Below are positions 17,407 through 25,491 of a stretch of 64,000 bases of DNA, piece by piece (the first letter of the stretch is position 1; each line of letters starts with the position of its first letter). Both the position numbers and the translations under genes were made by a program. The notes under the pieces are model-generated. The model saw nothing but the letters and a program-made list of their open reading frames with translations. It searched no databases and was not told where the DNA came from. The stretch is from Martelella radicis (GTDB taxonomy: Bacteria; Pseudomonadota; Alphaproteobacteria; Rhizobiales; Rhizobiaceae): NCBI RefSeq assembly GCF_014196625.1, contig NZ_JACIDZ010000008.1, forward strand, positions 62,001 to 126,000, given 5' to 3'.

Positions 17407-18260
17407 CGCTCGGCCTCCAGCGCCTGTCTGGCGCGTTGCCTGGCCGCCCGGACGCCATGTTTCGGCGCGAAGACGAAGGCTGTCAGGAATATTGCAGTCT
17501 GCAGGACGACGATGATGCCGCCGGTCGCGCCGTCGAGGAAATAGCTCGCATAGGCGCCGACAAAGCTCGTCAGCGTGCCGATGACGACAGCGAGGATCAG
17601 CAGGCGGGGGAAGCGGTCGGTCAGGAGATAGGCCGTCGCCCCCGGCGTGACGACCATGCAGATCACCAGAAACGCGCCGACGGTCTGAAGTGCGGCAACG
17701 GTGGAGGCGGCAAGCAGCGTGAAGAAGACGGCCTTCAAAAGCCCCGGCCGAAGTCCGATTGAACGCGCATGGTTCTCGTCGAAGAAGGTGACCATCATGT
17801 CTTTCCACTTGAAAAGAAGGATTGCCAGCGAGACGAAGCCGATGATCGCGAGTTGCAGCGTGTCCTCCGGCGTGATCGCCAGGATGTTGCCGAGCACGAT
17901 CGTCTGGATATTGACCGATGTCGGCGAGATCGACGCCATGAACAGGCCGAGGCCGAAGAACGAGGAGAAGATCAGCCCGATGATCGCGTCTTCCTTCAGC
18001 TTGGTGCGCTGATTGAGAAACAGCATGGCCGCAGCCGCCAGCCCGCCGGAAAAGAAGGCGCCGATGGAAAAGGGCAGGCCGAGCATGAAGGCGCCAGCAA
18101 CGCCCGGAACGATCGAATGCGAAAGCGCGTCGCCGATCAGCGACCAGCCTTTCAGCATCAGGAAACAGGAGAGGAAGGCGCAGACCCCGCCCACCAAGGC
18201 CGAGACCCACATGGCATTGGTCATGTAGGCGTAGCTGAAGGGCTCGAAGATGAGAGACAT
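17403..18260 (-). CDS. sitC: Manganese/iron ABC transporter permease SitC
   Basis: ABC-3 family permease, 285 residues, paralogous to SitD (it shares LKGWSLIGDALSHSIVPGVA). Its start codon shares one base with the sitB stop (TGATG), and its stop overlaps the sitD start, so translation of B, C and D is coupled. It forms the channel with SitD. Confidence 0.92.
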   Translation of the reverse strand: MSLIFEPFSYAYMTNAMWVSALVGGVCAFLSCFLMLKGWSLIGDALSHSIVPGVAGAFMLGLPFSIGAFFSGGLAAAAMLFLNQRTKLKEDAIIGLIFSSFFGLGLFMASISPTSVNIQTIVLGNILAITPEDTLQLAIIGFVSLAILLFKWKDMMVTFFDENHARSIGLRPGLLKAVFFTLLAASTVAALQTVGAFLVICMVVTPGATAYLLTDRFPRLLILAVVIGTLTSFVGAYASYFLDGATGGIIVVLQTAIFLTAFVFAPKHGVRAARQRARQALEAER

Positions 18261-19168
18261 CAGCGCTCGTCCTCCGCCTTGCCGTCTTCGTCTCGCTTTT
18301 GCGCAATGCCGTCGCGAAAGATCAGGGGGCGCTCGTCATCGGAGAAAATGCCGACAGGGTTCGGCCGCTCGTGTTTTGCGCCGTTGTTCAGCATAAAGTG
18401 CCTGAGCACTCCGCCAAAGGCCTGTTCCAGGTTGGCCTCGGTAAAGGTTTCCTCCGTCGGGCCGTAGGCAAGCACCGTACCCTTGACCAACACGGTCTGG
18501 TCGCAGAATTCCGGCACGGAGCCGAGATTATGGGTAGACACAAGCATCACCCTGCCTTCGTCGCGCAAATCCCGCAAGAGCCTGATGATCTGGTCCTCGG
18601 TCTTGACGTCGACGCCGGTAAACGGTTCGTCGAGCAGGATGACCCAGCCATCCTGCGCCAGCGCGCGCGCCAGGAAGACGCGCTTCTTCTGCCCGCCGGA
18701 GAGCTCGCCGATCTGGCGATGTCGGAATTCGTTCATGTTGACGCGTGCAAGGGCCTTGTCGACGGCCTCGTGATCGGCCTTCTTGGCGCGGCGCAGCGGT
18801 CCCATATGGCCATAGCGGCCCATCATCACCACGTCTTCGACCAGAACCGGAAAATTCCAGTCGACCTCTTCGGCCTGCGGCACATAGGCGACGAGGTTCC
18901 TTTTCAGCGCTGCGCTGACCGGCATGCCGAGAACGGATATCTCGCCCTTGGCCAGCCGCACGAAGCCCATGATCGCCTTGAAAAGGGTGGACTTGCCGGC
19001 GCCGTTGACCCCGACCAGGGCGGCGATCGTGCCGCGCGGGATCGTAAATGACGCTTCGGTCAGCGCCGTATGGCCGTTGCGATAGGTCACGGTCGCGTCG
19101 TTGACAGCAATACCGGTTTCCTGGTCCTGCCCTGTCTGGTCCGGGCGCCAGTCCGCGCGCTTGTTCAT
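18260..19168 (-). CDS. sitB: Manganese/iron ABC transporter ATP-binding protein SitB
   Basis: ATPase of 302 residues with Walker A (GVNGAGKST), signature [14 protein letters not shown] and Walker [13 protein letters not shown], followed by the switch histidine (LVSTHNLGS). The ATG at 19168 ([10 protein letters not shown]) gives a normal length. An in-frame ATG at 19261 would add 31 poorly conserved residues. A C-terminal extension of about 30 charged residues follows the ATPase core. It powers the SitABCD importer. Confidence 0.9.
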   Translation of the reverse strand: MNKRADWRPDQTGQDQETGIAVNDATVTYRNGHTALTEASFTIPRGTIAALVGVNGAGKSTLFKAIMGFVRLAKGEISVLGMPVSAALKRNLVAYVPQAEEVDWNFPVLVEDVVMMGRYGHMGPLRRAKKADHEAVDKALARVNMNEFRHRQIGELSGGQKKRVFLARALAQDGWVILLDEPFTGVDVKTEDQIIRLLRDLRDEGRVMLVSTHNLGSVPEFCDQTVLVKGTVLAYGPTEETFTEANLEQAFGGVLRHFMLNNGAKHERPNPVGIFSDDERPLIFRDGIAQKRDEDGKAEDER

Positions 19169-19295
19169 TCCGCCAATACCTTTGGTTTTCAGATGCATCG
19201 CATCCCTGCACAAGACTGCGGGGCTGCAGGTGCTGTCGATGATAGGGCAAGGGCCTGACAATGAAAGACACCGCGCGGCCGAACTGCCCTATGGG

Positions 19296-20219
19296 TTACA
19301 GGTTGGACGAAAGTCCCTTGGCGATCCGGTCCGATGTCACCTTCAGAAGATCGATATAGGTCGGGACCGCGCCATCCGGGTCGCTCAGCGAGTCGACATA
19401 GAGCACGCCACCATATTCGGCATCGGTCTCGCGGGCGACCTGCTGGGCAGGCGCAGGCGAAATCGTGCTTTCGGAGAAGACCACCGGAATATCGTTCTCG
19501 CGCACGACATCGATGACATGGCGCACCTGCTGCGGCGTGCCCTGCTGGTCGGCGTTGATCGGCCAGAGGTAAAGCTCCTTCAGGCCGAAATCGCGGGCAA
19601 GGTAGGAGAATGCGCCTTCGCTGGAGACCAGCCAGCGCTTGTCTTCCGGCACGGCATCGATTTCCGCCTTGATCGGATCGATGACAGCGCGGATCTCTTC
19701 CTTGTAGGCCTCCGCATTGGCGGCATAGGCGTCGGCATTGTCCGGATCATATTCCGTGAAGGCATCGCGGATGTTGTCAACATAGATCAGCGCGGAGGTC
19801 GGCGACATCCACGCGTGCGGGTTGGGCTTGCCCTCGTAAGGCCCGGACGAAATGCTCATCGGTTCCACGCCGTCGGAGACGACCACGCTCGGCACGTCGT
19901 CGAGGTTCTGGAAGAATTTTTCGAACCAGAGTTCCAGATTAAGCCCGTTCCACAGGATCAGGTCGGCGTCCTGAGCCCGCAGGATATCCCGCGGCGTCGG
20001 TGCATAATTGTGAATCTCGGCGCCCGGCTTGGTGATTGACTCCACGATGGCCGCGTCGCCGGCGACATTCTGGGCGATGTCCGCGATCACCGTAAACGTC
20101 GTCACGGCCTTGAACTTGCCGTCTTCGGCCGCCGCCGCCGGCATCGCGGCCGTCGTCGCCGCGGTGACTGCCAGGGCCGTCATGGCCGTCAGTATGGACC
20201 GCCGGGTCGCATCAAACAT
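19296..20219 (-). CDS. sitA: Manganese/iron ABC transporter substrate-binding protein SitA
   Basis: Periplasmic cluster A-I metal-binding protein of 307 residues. A Sec signal peptide with an AAAAE cleavage region precedes the mature protein. The four metal ligands of the family are visible: His in AEIHNYAPTP, His in PNPHAWMSP, Glu in SSEGAFSY and Asp in YVDSLSDPDG. It starts at ATG 20219, preceded by AGGAGAG. The operon order sitA-B-C-D-mur is that of rhizobial manganese uptake. Confidence 0.93.
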   Translation of the reverse strand: MFDATRRSILTAMTALAVTAATTAAMPAAAAEDGKFKAVTTFTVIADIAQNVAGDAAIVESITKPGAEIHNYAPTPRDILRAQDADLILWNGLNLELWFEKFFQNLDDVPSVVVSDGVEPMSISSGPYEGKPNPHAWMSPTSALIYVDNIRDAFTEYDPDNADAYAANAEAYKEEIRAVIDPIKAEIDAVPEDKRWLVSSEGAFSYLARDFGLKELYLWPINADQQGTPQQVRHVIDVVRENDIPVVFSESTISPAPAQQVARETDAEYGGVLYVDSLSDPDGAVPTYIDLLKVTSDRIAKGLSSNL

Positions 20220-20271
20220 TTCTCTCTCCTGTTGCAAATGCGTCTAGGAAGCAAGGTTTCTATTTTTTTAA

Positions 20272-20292
20272 TGTAATTGAGAATTATTTGCA
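20272..20292. promoter_or_regulatory. Candidate Mur/Fur operator upstream of sitA
   Basis: An AT-rich stretch 53 bases upstream of the sitA start contains AATTGAGAATT, a perfect dyad (AATT-N3-AATT), extended by TGTA on one side and ATTTGCA on the other. Metal regulators of the Fur family bind such AT-rich interrupted palindromes. The site is upstream of sitA, where Mur is expected to act. Confidence 0.45.
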
Positions 20293-20465
20293 ATAAGGAT
20301 GATGAAGAATCCGGATTTTGGTTTTCCGGTGTGGAGAGTCACCTGATGCAGCGTGAGATGAGCCTTCTTTGCCAGCAGCTTCGTCCAGTGTACCCAGTTG
20401 ACCCTTTTCCCTGTTTCATGTGTCCGCGAACCAAATTCATCCAAAAAACATTTGCCATTCCAATT

Positions 20466-20494
20466 TATATACGTATATATGAAGAAACATATAT
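20466..20494. promoter_or_regulatory. Two nested palindromes ahead of the SQR-like gene
   Basis: TATATACGTATATA (20466-20479) is a perfect 14-base palindrome. It overlaps a second inverted repeat, ATATATG-aagaaa-CATATAT (20475-20494). They end 15 bases before the start codon, so a bound protein would block the start region or the -10 box. ArsR-type sulfide regulators (BigR/SqrR) use AT-rich palindromes near such genes, but no such regulator is in the window. Confidence 0.5.
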
Positions 20495-20509
20495 TACAGG
20501 CGTGACGAT

Positions 20510-21655
20510 ATGACCAACGTGACCATCATCGGTACCGGCTTTGCGGCGCTCACCACCGCGCGAAGTTTGCGCAGGCGAAATGGCGACGTGACGATCCGGA
20601 TGATTTCGCCGCGCGACCAGCTTCACTATCTTCCAAGTTCGATCTGGCTTCCTGCGGACCTGCGCTCGGGCGAGGACCTGAAAATACCGCTTGCGGGTTT
20701 CTTTGCGGAACACGATATCGAATATGTCCGCGCCAGCGTCACCGGCCTTGGCGAAGATGGCTGCACGGTGCTGACCGACGATGGCGACTATCGGGCCGAC
20801 CAGCTCGTGATTGCCTCCGGCGCCCGCTTCATCAAAAAACTTCCCGGTATCGAGCACGCATTGGTGCCCTGTGAGGGCATTGCCGTCGGCGAGGAGATTG
20901 CGCGGCGGCTTCAGGCCATGGACGGCGGCACGATCGCGGTCGGCTTTGCCTCCAATCCGAAGGAACAGGGGGCGGTGCGCGGCGGGCCGATGTTCGAATT
21001 CCTGTTCATCATCGATACCCTGCTTCGCAAACAGAAGCGGCGCGACAAGTTCCGCCTGGTCTTCTTCAACCCGTCCGAGCGGCCGGGCCAGAGGCTTGGC
21101 GACAAGGCCGTCGATGGCCTGCTGAGGGAGATGGAGCGGCGCGATATCGAGACCCGTCTCGGACACAAGATGGTCCGGTTCGAGAAGGACCAGGTGGTCA
21201 CGGAGGGCGGCGCCTTTCCCGCCGACCTGATCCTGTTCATGCCTGGGCTGACGGGGCCGGCATGGCTGGAAGAAACCGATCTGCCGCTTTCGCCCGGCGG
21301 CATGATCGCGGCCGATGAGATGTGCCGGGTCAAGGACCGCAAAAATCTCTGGGTCGTCGGCGATGCCGGGTCGTTCCCCGGACCGGAATGGATGCCGAAA
21401 CAGGCCCATCAGGCGGATCTGCAGGGTATGGCTGCGGCGGAGAATATCGCACTCGCTCTCAAGGGTGCGCCGCCCCGCCGCGCCTTCAAGCCGGAGCTTA
21501 TCTGCATCGTCGATACGCTCGATGCCGGCATGCTCGTGTTCCGCAATCTGAAGCACAACATCCTCTTGCCGAAGAGCCGCGTCTTCCACTGGCTGAAGCG
21601 TTATTTCGAAAGGCATTATCTGAAGGCTTTTCGCGGCGCCGCAACCAGGCGCTGA
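20510..21655 (+). CDS. Sulfide:quinone oxidoreductase-like FAD-dependent oxidoreductase
   Basis: Flavoprotein of 381 residues with an N-terminal FAD site (VTIIGTGFAALTTARSL) and a late FAD contact (LWVVGDAGSF). The organisation follows sulfide:quinone oxidoreductase / type 2 NADH dehydrogenase. Cys121 and Cys332 line up with two of the three SQR cysteines, but the middle one appears replaced by Arg157 (AVRGGPMFEF). A C-terminal amphipathic tail (HWLKRYFERHYLKAF) could anchor it to the membrane. It may oxidise sulfide or a persulfide, or another reductant, with quinone. Confidence 0.75.
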   Translation: MTNVTIIGTGFAALTTARSLRRRNGDVTIRMISPRDQLHYLPSSIWLPADLRSGEDLKIPLAGFFAEHDIEYVRASVTGLGEDGCTVLTDDGDYRADQLVIASGARFIKKLPGIEHALVPCEGIAVGEEIARRLQAMDGGTIAVGFASNPKEQGAVRGGPMFEFLFIIDTLLRKQKRRDKFRLVFFNPSERPGQRLGDKAVDGLLREMERRDIETRLGHKMVRFEKDQVVTEGGAFPADLILFMPGLTGPAWLEETDLPLSPGGMIAADEMCRVKDRKNLWVVGDAGSFPGPEWMPKQAHQADLQGMAAAENIALALKGAPPRRAFKPELICIVDTLDAGMLVFRNLKHNILLPKSRVFHWLKRYFERHYLKAFRGAATRR

Positions 21656-21778
21656 GGCCGTCCCCGTTTCTTGGCGAGACAGGCCCTATATCGTCGGCTG
21701 CGCGGAGGATTTCGCGCGGCCCTTGTCCAGAACCGTCGGCGCGAGACGGCCTCGCCGCCAAAACAACGAGCAATCCCG

Positions 21779-21988
21779 ATGAAGCGACGCGAGTTTCTAT
21801 CGCTTGGCGCGGTCGCGGCCATATGGCTCCTGCTCGCGACGACGCATTCCCGGCTTTCGGACATGGGCGGCCCTGTCGATGTAATGGTCCTTCTGGCCGT
21901 GGCCCTTGCCGGGGCGATCGGGATGGCCATATTTGTCTATACGATCGGTTCATTGATCACTGGCCCGCGCGCCCGGCGGCGGGCGTGA
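21779..21988 (+). CDS. Small two-helix membrane protein, unknown function
   Basis: A 69-residue protein beginning MKRREFLSLGAVAAIWLLL, with two hydrophobic helices (about residues 8-20 and 31-54) and a basic end (GPRARRRA). The start is set at 21779 because upstream in-frame codons encode an Arg-rich, low-complexity stretch. KRREFLSLG resembles a twin-arginine-like motif, but there is no exported domain after it. It sits between the SQR-like and bacterioferritin genes on the same strand. I do not recognise the family. Confidence 0.55.
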   Translation: MKRREFLSLGAVAAIWLLLATTHSRLSDMGGPVDVMVLLAVALAGAIGMAIFVYTIGSLITGPRARRRA

Positions 21989-22026
21989 ACGACCCTGAAC
22001 CACCGAACCAGAAAAGGATGTTGGCG

Positions 22027-22518
22027 ATGAAAAACACCAAGCTGATCGAATATCTTCAGCGCGCGGTCAATATGGAGATGAGCGCTGCCCATCAGTATCA
22101 GCTTCACGCGCATACGCTTGAGGATTGGGGCCTGACGAAAATGGCCGCGAAGATGCGCGAGGAGATGTCGGAGGAACTCGGTCATTCCGATCTGTTTATC
22201 GAACGGCTGTTCTTCCTCAAGGCCTCGCCCAGGATCGCCTTCGACAAGGAGCCGCACAAGGCCGAATCCCTGCCGGACATGTTCAAATCCGACAAGGCCG
22301 ACGAGGAGGAGGCGATTTCGGTCTACACTGAGGCGGCGAAGCATGCTGCCGAGCTTGGCGACATCGGCACGCGCACGCTGTTTGAGAAGATCGTGCTGGA
22401 CGAGGAAGGCCACAAGGCGTGGTTGGAGCTTCAGCTCGACCTGATCGAACGTCTCGGCGAGAAGACCTACAGCGCCAAGCTCGTCTCCTTCGACGAAGAC
22501 GAGGAAGCCGAGGACTGA
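22027..22518 (+). CDS. Bacterioferritin-like ferritin lacking the haem-ligand Met
   Basis: Four-helix iron-storage protein of 163 residues that aligns with E. coli Bfr with a one-residue offset. All six ferroxidase ligands are present: Glu17, Glu50, His53, Glu93, Glu126 and His129. The haem-coordinating Met (Met52 in E. coli) is Leu51 here. So it should oxidise and store iron but bind haem poorly or not at all. ATG 22027 is preferred to 22018 because AAAAGG precedes it. An acidic tail (FDEDEEAED) ends the protein. Confidence 0.88.
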   Translation: MKNTKLIEYLQRAVNMEMSAAHQYQLHAHTLEDWGLTKMAAKMREEMSEELGHSDLFIERLFFLKASPRIAFDKEPHKAESLPDMFKSDKADEEEAISVYTEAAKHAAELGDIGTRTLFEKIVLDEEGHKAWLELQLDLIERLGEKTYSAKLVSFDEDEEAED

Positions 22519-22601
22519 AATCAACCTCGGGCGCCTTGCGCCCCGAGCAGGCATGATGCGGTGCAGCCGTCTTCCCGGAGATGCGCCGCCGCCCGATAGC
22601 G

Positions 22602-22638
22602 GAACCGCGTTTCATCGAGACGCGGTTCTTTTGTTTCT
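22602..22638 (+). terminator. Intrinsic terminator after the bacterioferritin gene
   Basis: GAACCGCGTTTC and GAGACGCGGTTC form a 12-bp stem (one G-T pair) with a three-base loop, followed by TTTTGTTTCTT. This is a classical Rho-independent terminator for plus-strand transcription. A weaker hairpin (22526-22547) lies just after the stop codon. Confidence 0.85.
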
Positions 22639-22686
22639 TGCGCCCCTCATAGGGGGCCAGGCATGCCTTTGCGGTCTGGGAGGGCT

Positions 22687-23913
22687 CTACTCGGCCCTGG
22701 CCGTCGTCTTCGGTTTCGACCAGAGTTCCCTGTCGCGTCTGGCCGTCAGGGCGGCGCCGGCCTCGATCATGGTTTCGATGATGCCCTCGTCGTATCCGAG
22801 CGTCCTCAGGATCTCTGCCGTGTCCTCGCCGAGAAGCGGCGGAGCGTCGGCTCGACCCTGCGTGCGCAGAAGCGCCGGTATCGGGAAGTCTGGCGAGGCG
22901 AAGTCGTAATCGCCAAACACGAATTCGGAGACCTTGTCGCCGGCCATGGCCTGCGGGGCCGCGAGCACCCTGTCTGCGGAGAGGATTTCGGTGAAGCCGA
23001 CGCCCTGCCGGGAGAGCTTCTCGGTCAGGACGTCGTAATCCTCTGCGCCGACGGCAGTGGCCACCATCTCTTCCACGCGCGGGCGCTCGCGTCTGCGGTC
23101 GCGAAGGCCCGCAAGCGTCGGGTCGGGAGCGATGCCAGCCGCCGCGCAGAATTTACGCCAATGATCGTCCGTCAGCATCACGAGATAGATCCAGCGTTTG
23201 TCCCGCGTCTCGTAGGCGCCATAGCCGGGTATGCTGAACTCCGCCGAGGGTTCTGTCTCCGGACGTCCGAGAAGCTGTGATTTGAGCTGAACGCCAAGCA
23301 GATCGCGAGCGGCGATGTGCAGTCCGGTTTCGTAAAGTCCAAGCTCGATATTGCGCTTGGCCGGATCGTCCGAAAGAAGCGCCGAGAGGACGGCGATTAC
23401 CGCATAGCAGCCGGCGAACTGATCATGATAGGACGGGCCAAGCCTGGAGGGGCGGCCGTTGACGCGGTTGGAAAACATCACGCCCGTTGCCGCTTCGGCG
23501 ATCGGGTTCGACGCTACCTCTTCTTCAAGCGGTCCCGCGCCATAGCCTTTAATATGGCAGAAAATGATCTCGGGATTGAGCCTGATGCAGTCCTGATATG
23601 TCGCCCCGAGCTTTCGCGCCGCCGATGGGGAGAGATTGTGCACGACGATGTCGCAATCTTCGATGAGACGACGGAAGACCGCTCGTCCCTGATCCGACTG
23701 AAGGTCGAGGCAGAGGCTTTTCTTGCCGCGGTTGAAGGCGAGATAGCTGCCGCTCGGGCCGCCACGCACCAGTTTGCGGGTCGTTTCGCCGGCCGGCGGT
23801 TCGATCTTGATCACCGTTGCGCCCAGTTGCTGGAGAATGTGCGTGGCGAAGGGCGCGGCGATCATGCTGCCGAGTTCCAGCACCGTCTTGCCCGCCAATA
23901 TCCCGTTTTTCAT
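22687..23913 (-). CDS. Class III CoA-transferase (CaiB/BaiF family), Glu variant
   Basis: CaiB/BaiF-family protein of 408 residues with LGATVIKIEPPAGE and NRGKKSLCLDL in the N-terminal CoA-binding part. Where most members carry the nucleophilic Asp in an xxDA/xxDS motif, this one has Glu195 (LGLYETGLH). It may still transfer CoA, work as part of a hetero-oligomer, or be a racemase-like relative. It starts at 23913 after GAGGGAGG. It is divergent from the Liv transporter operon, and the shared gap holds two copies of the AAAATGCAT motif, so the two are probably co-regulated. Confidence 0.85.
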   Translation of the reverse strand: MKNGILAGKTVLELGSMIAAPFATHILQQLGATVIKIEPPAGETTRKLVRGGPSGSYLAFNRGKKSLCLDLQSDQGRAVFRRLIEDCDIVVHNLSPSAARKLGATYQDCIRLNPEIIFCHIKGYGAGPLEEEVASNPIAEAATGVMFSNRVNGRPSRLGPSYHDQFAGCYAVIAVLSALLSDDPAKRNIELGLYETGLHIAARDLLGVQLKSQLLGRPETEPSAEFSIPGYGAYETRDKRWIYLVMLTDDHWRKFCAAAGIAPDPTLAGLRDRRRERPRVEEMVATAVGAEDYDVLTEKLSRQGVGFTEILSADRVLAAPQAMAGDKVSEFVFGDYDFASPDFPIPALLRTQGRADAPPLLGEDTAEILRTLGYDEGIIETMIEAGAALTARRDRELWSKPKTTARAE

Positions 23914-23994
23914 TCACGCCTCCCTCATCGCGCCGCGCCGCAATGGCACCGATTGGCGCTATGACTGTCAGGTTCGTGGCGATTTGACAAGATT

Positions 23995-24009
23995 AAAATG
24001 CATTATTTT
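23995..24009. promoter_or_regulatory. Operator motif copy A (AAAATGCATTATTTT)
   Basis: A 15-base near-palindrome, identical base for base with the copy at 32756-32770. It stands 82 bases upstream of the divergent CoA-transferase gene. The probable ligand is the GntR/FCD regulator encoded at 31366. Confidence 0.6.
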
Positions 24010-24116
24010 GGGCGAACGAGGACGATGTTGACGCAGTCATCGAACCAGGGATGGAGCGAAAAGACCGAAATATAGCGCTTTTTAATTGAGGCCAAGCCGG
24101 ATTCGTCACTCAAAAA

Positions 24117-24135
24117 TAAAATAAGATGCATTTTC
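24117..24135. promoter_or_regulatory. Operator motif copy B (AATAAGATGCATTTT)
   Basis: Read on the minus strand it begins AAAATGCAT, sharing the core of copies A, D and E with an altered right half. It lies just upstream of the -35 box of the transporter operon. Confidence 0.55.
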
Positions 24136-24137
24136 TA

Positions 24138-24165
24138 TTGACCTCTTGGCGGGGCCTGCTATCGT
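24138..24165 (+). promoter_or_regulatory. Candidate promoter of the Liv-type transporter operon
   Basis: TTGACC (24138-24143) and TATCGT (24160-24165) are separated by 16 bases, about 40 bases ahead of the binding-protein start codon and next to operator copy B. The -10 box is a moderate match. Confidence 0.45.
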
Positions 24166-24203
24166 CAGGCTGGAGGAACGAAACATGTTCGGGAGGAGAT
24201 CAC

Positions 24204-25412
24204 ATGTTTTCGAGACTGAGAAGGGTGGCCCCTGCGGCCGCCATTGGCGCAGTGCTGCTTTCCGCGGGGCCGCTGGCCGCTGCCGATCCCGGCATTGATG
24301 CCGAGAACAAGGTCGTCACCATCGGCGCTTTCACGCCGGTTACGGGACCTGTGCCATTCTATGCCATCCTGACCCATGCCGCAGAGGCTTATTACAAGAA
24401 CCTCAACGACAATGGCGGCATTGATGGCTGGACCATCAATTACGTGACCAAGGACGATGGCTACGAGCCCGCGCGCTCGGTCGCCGTTACCCGGCAGATG
24501 GTCGAGGATGACGGCATTTTCGCGCTGTCGGCGCCGATTGGCACGGCAACCAACGTCGCCGTTCTGCCCTATGCGCGCGAAGTTGATCTGCCCGTGGTCG
24601 GGCCGATCGGGGGCGCAAGCGCCTTCTTCGTCGAGCCGACCGTGTTTCCGCTGCTGCCGGATTATGGCTGGTCGGCGGCATCCAATGCGGACTACGCGAT
24701 CAACACGCTCGGCCACAAGAAGATTGCCCTGCTGTGGGAAAATGACGAACTCGGCAAATCGGCAAAGCGCGGTTTTGACGCCTATATGGCCGACCTCGGC
24801 CTGGAGCCGGCGGAGTCGATTCCCTTCGACGTGAAGACCACGAGTTTCAGTCCGCATATCCGTCGCGTTGCCAATTCCGGCGCGGATGCCGTGATCCTGT
24901 TCGGCTCCAACGCCAACCTGGCGGCCGCGCTGAAGGCGGCCGATCTGCAGGGGCTTGATGTCGACTGGTTCGCGCCGTTCTTCACCGCGGATCCATCCAC
25001 TTTCAAATTGGCCGGCGATCTGCTGGATGGCGTCTATTTCTCGTCCTGGCTTTTGCCCGTCAGTTCCGATGTGACGGATATTGCCGCCTACCGGGATTCG
25101 ATCAAGAAATACTATCCCGACGATCCGGTCGGCGTCTTCGGCCTCAATGGCTGGAGCAATGCGGCGATCTTCCACAAGGGATTCGAGGCGCTTCTGGCCT
25201 CCGGCAACGAACTGACCCGTGAAAACCTGATTGCCGCGCTGGAGACGCTGAAGGATGCCGATGTCGGCGGCGCGAAGGGCGTGACCTTCGAGCCCGGCGA
25301 TCATCGCGGCACCCGTCAGGAAGGCATCATCCAGGCCAAGGGCGACAGTTTCGAGCTGGTGCAGCCGTTCCGACCCTATCCCGCCGTGGTCTTCGACGCC
25401 AAGGCTGAGTAA
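24204..25412 (+). CDS. Branched-chain amino acid-type ABC transporter substrate-binding protein (LivK-like)
   Basis: Periplasmic binding protein of 402 residues with a Sec signal peptide (MFSRLRRVAPAAAIG...AAADP) and a Peripla_BP_6 fold (VTIGAFTPVTGPVPFY at the mature start, then KIALLWENDELGKSAKRG). The ATG at 24204 follows GGGAGGAG; the in-frame ATG at 24126 lies inside the operator and is rejected. HAAT-family binding proteins take amino acids but also aromatic and dicarboxylic acids, amides and urea. The neighbouring CoA enzymes favour an organic acid here. Confidence 0.9.
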   Translation: MFSRLRRVAPAAAIGAVLLSAGPLAAADPGIDAENKVVTIGAFTPVTGPVPFYAILTHAAEAYYKNLNDNGGIDGWTINYVTKDDGYEPARSVAVTRQMVEDDGIFALSAPIGTATNVAVLPYAREVDLPVVGPIGGASAFFVEPTVFPLLPDYGWSAASNADYAINTLGHKKIALLWENDELGKSAKRGFDAYMADLGLEPAESIPFDVKTTSFSPHIRRVANSGADAVILFGSNANLAAALKAADLQGLDVDWFAPFFTADPSTFKLAGDLLDGVYFSSWLLPVSSDVTDIAAYRDSIKKYYPDDPVGVFGLNGWSNAAIFHKGFEALLASGNELTRENLIAALETLKDADVGGAKGVTFEPGDHRGTRQEGIIQAKGDSFELVQPFRPYPAVVFDAKAE

Positions 25413-25420
25413 CAACCCTC

Positions 25421-25456
25421 GCGCGCCGCGTCAAAAGCGCGGCGCGCCTTTCTTTT
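25421..25456 (+). terminator. Hairpin with T-rich tail after the binding-protein gene
   Basis: GCGCGCCGCG and CGCGGCGCGC form a 10-bp stem with a seven-base loop, followed by CTTTCTTTT. It looks like an intrinsic terminator. Inside the operon it probably gives partial termination, leaving more binding-protein mRNA than mRNA for the downstream genes. Confidence 0.75.
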
Positions 25457-25491
25457 GAATTTGCAGATTTGAATGACGGGAGAACACAGGG

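Noticed and set aside
21671-21778. Longer start for the small membrane protein
   Set aside because: The added N-terminus is Arg-rich and unlike a membrane protein start; ATG 21779 gives a coherent two-helix protein.
24126-24203. Upstream ATG that would lengthen the LivK-like protein by 26 residues
   Set aside because: It lies inside the operator and upstream of the promoter -10 box, has no ribosome-binding site, and the ATG at 24204 gives a normal signal peptide.
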